Source: CAVVUC01 sp963751395
GTDB lineage: Bacteria; Verrucomicrobiota; Verrucomicrobiia; Chthoniobacterales; Chthoniobacteraceae
Assembly (NCBI GenBank): GCA_963751395.1
Contig: CAVVUC010000004.1
Span: 248,001-312,000, forward strand
Direction of reading: 5' to 3'
Length of the DNA: 64,000 nucleotides
Shown here: positions 60,823 through 64,000 of the stretch, piece by piece
Layout of the letters: each line of letters begins with the position of its first letter
Position numbering within the stretch: the first letter of the stretch is position 1
Program-made: the position numbers and the translations under genes
Notes under the pieces: model-generated
Told to the model about the DNA's origin: nothing
Seen by the model: the letters and a program-made list of their open reading frames with translations, nothing else
Database searches by the model: none

Positions 60823-61086
60823 TTAGGCGATGCCCGCTTTTTTCAAAGTGGCATACGCGCCGTTTTTGGTCACGGTCTTGATCGCGCGTGCGGTCAGTTT
60901 CACGGTCACGAACCGCTTCAACTCCGGCACCCAGATGCGGCGGGTCTTGAGGTTCGGGGTGAAAGTGCGCGGGGTGTTGGCGGTGACGTGACGGCCAACG
61001 CCGCCCTTCTTCTTCGCCATACCGCGGCGGTGAATGACGCTGCCTCGCGACACGCGGGATTTGGTGATGCTGCAAATTTTCGACAT
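60823..61086 (-). CDS. rpmB: Ribosomal protein bL28
   Basis: Large-subunit ribosomal protein, 87 residues. ATG 61086 (MSKICSITKSRVSRGSVIHR) is the correct start; the longer frame to 61233 is not conserved. TRRIWVPELKRFVTVKLTARA-like sequence and TVTKNGAYATLKK are family marks. The N-terminal Cys of the Cys-Cys zinc-binding form is present once (SKICSITK), and no second pair is seen, so it is probably zinc-free. It is the first of a two-gene transcript ended by a strong terminator. Confidence 0.95.
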   Translation of the reverse strand: MSKICSITKSRVSRGSVIHRRGMAKKKGGVGRHVTANTPRTFTPNLKTRRIWVPELKRFVTVKLTARAIKTVTKNGAYATLKKAGIA

Positions 61087-61269
61087 AAGGTTTCTCCGTA
61101 AAAGGGTGGCTAAAGTGTCGCCTGACACCGGGATGGTCAAGCGATTTTTGGGAGGGTGATCGGGCGTGCCGCTCACGATGCGCTGGCAACTGCCGCGGGC
61201 GCAGCTTGGTTTGCTGCTTCGCAGGTGGGACAAGCCATCGCGCGCATAGCGCCCGATCCACCACCGGTT

Positions 61270-62245
61270 TTAAGCAGCCGCCATGTCGGCATCGACCATG
61301 ATTTTCACCAGGTCGTGGAAGCGCGTTTGCGGCTTCCCAGCCGAGTTTTTCCTTAGCCTTGGCCGGGTTGCCGATGAGCAGATCGACTTCGGCGGGGCGC
61401 TCGTAACGGGCGTCGTATTTCACAAATTCCTTCCAGTCGAGCCCGACATGCGCGAACGCCACTTCGACGAATTCCTGCACGGTGTGCGTCTCGTTCGTCG
61501 CCAGCACGTAATCGTCACCGGCCGGCTGCTGGAGCATCCGCCACATGCCTTCGACGTATTCGGGCGCGTAGCCCCAGTCGCGTTTTGCGTCCATGTTGCC
61601 GAGGTAAAGGGTTTTTTGTTTGCCCTTCTTGATGGCCGCCACGGCGCGCGTGATCTTGCGTGTCACGAACGTCTCGCCGCGGCGCGGGCTTTCGTGGTTG
61701 AAGAGAATGCCGTTGCTCGCGTGCATGCCGTAGCTCTCGCGGTAGTTCACCGTCGCCCAATACGAATAGACCTTCGCCACCGCGTACGGACTGCGTGGCC
61801 AGAACGGCGTGGTCTCGGTCTGCGGCACCGCCTGCACTTTGCCGAACATCTCGCTCGACGAAGCCTGGTAAAAGCGCGCCTGCACCTTCGATTCGCGGAT
61901 GGCTTCGAGGATGCGAATCGTGCCGATCCCGGTCACGTCGCCGGTGTATTCGGGGATGTCGAAGCTCACTCGGACGTGGCTTTGCGCCCCGAGGTGATAG
62001 ATCTCTTCCGGCCCGACGCGGTCGATGAGTCGCGTCAGGTTGAGCGAGTCCGACAAATCGCCGTAGTGCAGAAACAAATGCACTCCGTGGATGTGAGGGT
62101 CGGCGTAAAGATGGTCGATCCGCGACGTGTTGAACGTGCTTGCGCGGCGGATGATGCCGTGGACCTCGTAGCCTTTTTGGAGCAACAGATCGGCGAGATA
62201 CGATCCGTCCTGTCCGGTGATGCCAGTGATGAGCGCTTTTTTCAT
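61270..62245 (-). CDS. gmd: GDP-mannose 4,6-dehydratase, frameshifted near C-terminus
   Basis: Converts GDP-mannose to GDP-4-keto-6-deoxymannose, the precursor of GDP-fucose and GDP-rhamnose. Start MKKALITGITGQDGSYLADL with the NADP motif. FYQASSSEMFGKVQ, FWPRSPYAVAKVYSYW (the Tyr-x-x-x-Lys active site) and NHESPRRGETFVTRKITRA follow. One extra base near 61330 breaks the frame after KEKLGWEA; the expected end QTRFHDLVKIMVDADMAAA reads in the next frame to TAA at 61270. The corrected length is about 325 residues. It overlaps the rph stop as ATGA. No fcl partner is adjacent. The frame break affects only the last 20 residues, so activity could survive. Confidence 0.88.
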
Positions 62246-62988
62246 AATGGTGTTGTGTTCCTGGTTTTTTCGATGGCCGCCTGCTGCGCTTCGAGCAACT
62301 GCGAGACTCCGCGTTTGCCGAGATCGAGCATGGCCATCAATTCTTCCTGGGTAAATGTCGCCTCCTCACCCGCGCCCTGGATTTCCACGAACTCCAGGTC
62401 CTGGGTGAGCACGACATTCATATCGACGGTGGCCGCCTTGTCCTCTTCGTAGTTCAAATCGAGAAGCGGGGCTCCCTCGACCACGCCGAGGCTCACGGCG
62501 GCGACAAATTTTTTCAAAGGCGATTTCTTGAGCACCTTGTCGCGGACGAGCTTTTCAAACGCGAGGGCAACGGCGACGCAGGCTCCGGTGATCGAAGCCG
62601 TGCGCGTCCCGCCGTCGGCCTGCAAAACGTCGCAGTCCACCCAGAGCGTGCGCTGTCCGAGAAGTTCGAGATCGACCGCCGCGCGCAACGAACGCCCGAT
62701 CAGGCGCTGAATCTCGCTGCTGCGTCCGTCGAGCCTGCCCTTGGAAATGTCGCGCGGCTTTCGCTGCTGGGTCGAGTAGGGGAGCATCGAATACTCCGCC
62801 GTGATCCAGCCGCCGGAGACCTGCTGCTCTTTCATCCAGCGCGGCACGCCATCCTCGATCATCGCGGCGCAAATCACCTGCGTATTGCCTGTCGCAACAA
62901 GCACGGAGCCTGTGGCGTTCGAGGCGATGATCGGGGTGAATTGGAGCGGCCGGAGTTGATCGCTGGCGCGGCCATCGGTTCTAAGCAT
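62242..62988 (-). CDS. rph: Ribonuclease PH
   Basis: Phosphorolytic 3'-5' exoribonuclease that trims tRNA 3' ends. RTDGRASDQLRPLQF, GSVLVATGNTQVICAA, YSMLPYSTQQRKPRDISKG and VDCDVLQADGGTRTASITGA are all conserved, including the phosphate-binding Arg residues. Length 248 is full. The stop overlaps gmd as ATGA. It is divergent from thrB with 64 bases between starts. Confidence 0.95.
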   Translation of the reverse strand: MLRTDGRASDQLRPLQFTPIIASNATGSVLVATGNTQVICAAMIEDGVPRWMKEQQVSGGWITAEYSMLPYSTQQRKPRDISKGRLDGRSSEIQRLIGRSLRAAVDLELLGQRTLWVDCDVLQADGGTRTASITGACVAVALAFEKLVRDKVLKKSPLKKFVAAVSLGVVEGAPLLDLNYEEDKAATVDMNVVLTQDLEFVEIQGAGEEATFTQEELMAMLDLGKRGVSQLLEAQQAAIEKTRNTTPL

Positions 62989-63052
62989 GCGCGGACCTTG
63001 GTAGCAGTTTCCGAACTTGTCGAACGGAAAAAAAACCTAGACGCTCCGAAAA

Positions 63053-63904
63053 ATGAGGAAAGACGTCACCATTCAAGTCCCCGCTACCAGCGCCAATCTC
63101 GGCCCCGGCTACGATTGCCTGGGTGTGGCTTTGCGCATCTACAACCGGGTCACGGTGATGAAAGGCGGAGCGCGGAACGCGGAAGGCGGAAGTGGGATGA
63201 TCGCCCGCGCAGCTGCGGCTTTTTTCGATGCGGCAGGGATTGCGCCGTTCGAGTTCGAGTGGTCGATCGAGGGGGATGTGCCGCGTTCGCGCGGGATGGG
63301 GAGCAGCGTCACGGTGCGGCTGGGGATTCTGCACGGGCTGAATGAAGTCTCTGGCCGTCCGCTTTCCGACGAGCGGCTTTTCCAGATTTGCGCACGGCTC
63401 GAAGGGCACCCGGACAACGCCGCACCTGCCGCATTCGGCGGATTCACGGTCGCGGGCAGCAACGGTTCGTTCGTGCGTTTCGACGTGAGTGAGTCGCTGA
63501 AGTTCGTGCTGCTCATTCCCGATTTCGAAGTCTCGACGCCTGAAGCGCGCAAGGTTCTGCCCGACACGCTGCCAAGGCTCGAAGCCGTTCTCAGTTGCGC
63601 CAACGCAAGCCGGATCACCGCCGCGTTCGCCGCCCGGCGTTATGACCTGCTCGCCGGCGCGTTTGCCGACGGACTGCACCAGCCCTATCGCGAGAAGCTG
63701 ATCCCGTTTCTCCCCGCAGTGATCGCAGCGGGCGAAAAGGCCGGCGCGCTCGGCGGATTCCTGAGCGGTTCGGGATCGACCGTTTGCTGCGTGACGCTCG
63801 AAAACGCGGAAAAAGTCGGCGAGGCCATGCTCGCAGCTGCGAACTCGCCGGGAGCACGCATCGTCATCGCGACGGCCGACAACGAAGGCACCCACGCCGT
63901 TTAG
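63053..63904 (+). CDS. thrB: Homoserine kinase
   Basis: GHMP kinase that phosphorylates homoserine in threonine synthesis. VPATSANLGPGYDCLGVAL is the N-terminal motif, PRSRGMGSSVT the ATP loop, and GAPLGGFLSGSGST-like sequence appears as GALGGFLSGSGSTVCCV. 283 residues is slightly short but normal. Between residues 36 and 48 an odd piece GGARNAEGGSGM is encoded by a short repeat array (63163-63191) that falls in a loop before the helix AAAAFFDAAG. Divergent from rph. Confidence 0.93.
   Translation: MRKDVTIQVPATSANLGPGYDCLGVALRIYNRVTVMKGGARNAEGGSGMIARAAAAFFDAAGIAPFEFEWSIEGDVPRSRGMGSSVTVRLGILHGLNEVSGRPLSDERLFQICARLEGHPDNAAPAAFGGFTVAGSNGSFVRFDVSESLKFVLLIPDFEVSTPEARKVLPDTLPRLEAVLSCANASRITAAFAARRYDLLAGAFADGLHQPYREKLIPFLPAVIAAGEKAGALGGFLSGSGSTVCCVTLENAEKVGEAMLAAANSPGARIVIATADNEGTHAV
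63163..63191. repeat. GCGGAA repeat array inside thrB
   Basis: GGCGGAGCGCGGAACGCGGA then AGGCGGAAG: four tandem units of the form GCGGA(A/G)(C/G). It is in frame and translated as GGARNAEGG. It is the same unit as on the left side of the second ispG array. Confidence 0.8.
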
Positions 63905-63907
63905 CCG

Positions 63908-64000
63908 ATGCGGAAATGGCTGGAAGAATTCGAGCAGTTTGCCATCGACGTCATTCTCGAACGTCGTTACGGCAAGCGCGCCGCGATTCTTCGCTGGTTC
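63908..64000 (+). CDS. Start of a probable LpxK (3' end outside window)
   Basis: Only 31 codons: MRKWLEEFEQFAIDVILERR and YGKRAAILRWF. The pattern EQFAIDVILERRYGKRA resembles the N-terminus of tetraacyldisaccharide 4'-kinase (LpxK, lipid A synthesis) in related bacteria, but without the ATP motif this is a guess. ATG 63908 follows the thrB stop by 3 bases, so it is probably in the same operon. Confidence 0.4.
   Translation, partial: MRKWLEEFEQFAIDVILERRYGKRAAILRWF

Overview
The window (GC-rich, about 60 percent by eye) reads like a chromosome segment from a heterotrophic Gram-negative member of the Verrucomicrobia/PVC group. The grounds are indirect: a long two-part IspG with a central insert, a four-helix-bundle gene wedged between Cas4 and Cas1 relics, several secreted glycoside hydrolases, GlgE, and the cdsA-dxr-rseP-ispG order. 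No rRNA or tRNA was seen, so the placement is an inference.

Layout. 0-3.2 kb: a truncated GH29 fucosidase, a universal stress protein, an exported thioredoxin and a lipoprotein-type isoaspartyl methyltransferase. 3.4-5.2 kb: transposase debris around an unrecognised gene. 5.3-10.3 kb: glmS (broken or split), an animal-type PurC-PurE fusion and a GH39 enzyme. 10.4-12.5 kb: a decayed defence locus with hsdR, cas4, a four-helix-bundle gene and cas1, peppered with short A/T-rich repeats. 12.5-23.4 kb: housekeeping genes (ThuA-like, 3-methyladenine glycosylase, Nif3, DEAD-box helicase, ScpA, Prc, ComEC, TrmB). 22.4-29.1 kb, minus strand: a CreB-CreC-like two-component system, then a secreted protein, a 41-residue peptide, a CreD-like protein, a VanZ-like protein and TrmB, mostly overlapping or nearly abutting. 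29.4-36.0 kb: an accessory island with a 1258-residue type IIG-like restriction-methylase, an IS110 element, a nucleotidyltransferase-type toxin pair, a cysteine desulfurase fragment and a mini-IS110 remnant. 36.1-43.5 kb: glgE, an AmgK/MurU-like cell-wall recycling pair, a PH-domain protein, oligoendopeptidase F and a TPR protein. 43.5-53.6 kb: gpmI, a polysaccharide deacetylase, a dynamin-like GTPase and cdsA-dxr-rseP-ispG. 53.7-58.7 kb: divergent GH2 and GH28 genes. 58.7-64.0 kb: dienelactone hydrolase, CobW-type GTPase, rpmB, gmd, rph, thrB and the start of a probable lpxK.

Themes. Two kinds of structure stand out beyond the genes. First, short repeat arrays lie inside open reading frames, in frame, including core genes (dxr, ispG twice, thrB and a murU-like gene), and add odd peptides such as NAECG or SAFRVPQSAF. 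A related A/T-rich family sits in the Cas relic. Larger palindromic elements (26.5, 39.4 and 42.9 kb) sit at gene ends. Second, single-base frameshifts interrupt otherwise well conserved genes (glmS, a ThuA-like gene, a DEAD-box helicase, glgE, gmd, a transposase). Because several would be essential or costly to lose, residual assembly indels are a serious possibility.

The nearest thing to an undescribed system is the in-frame repeat family. After it come the IS110 element with its mini-copy and enclosed passenger genes, and the extended Cre-type operon. All functions are assigned from recognised family motifs; no database search was run.
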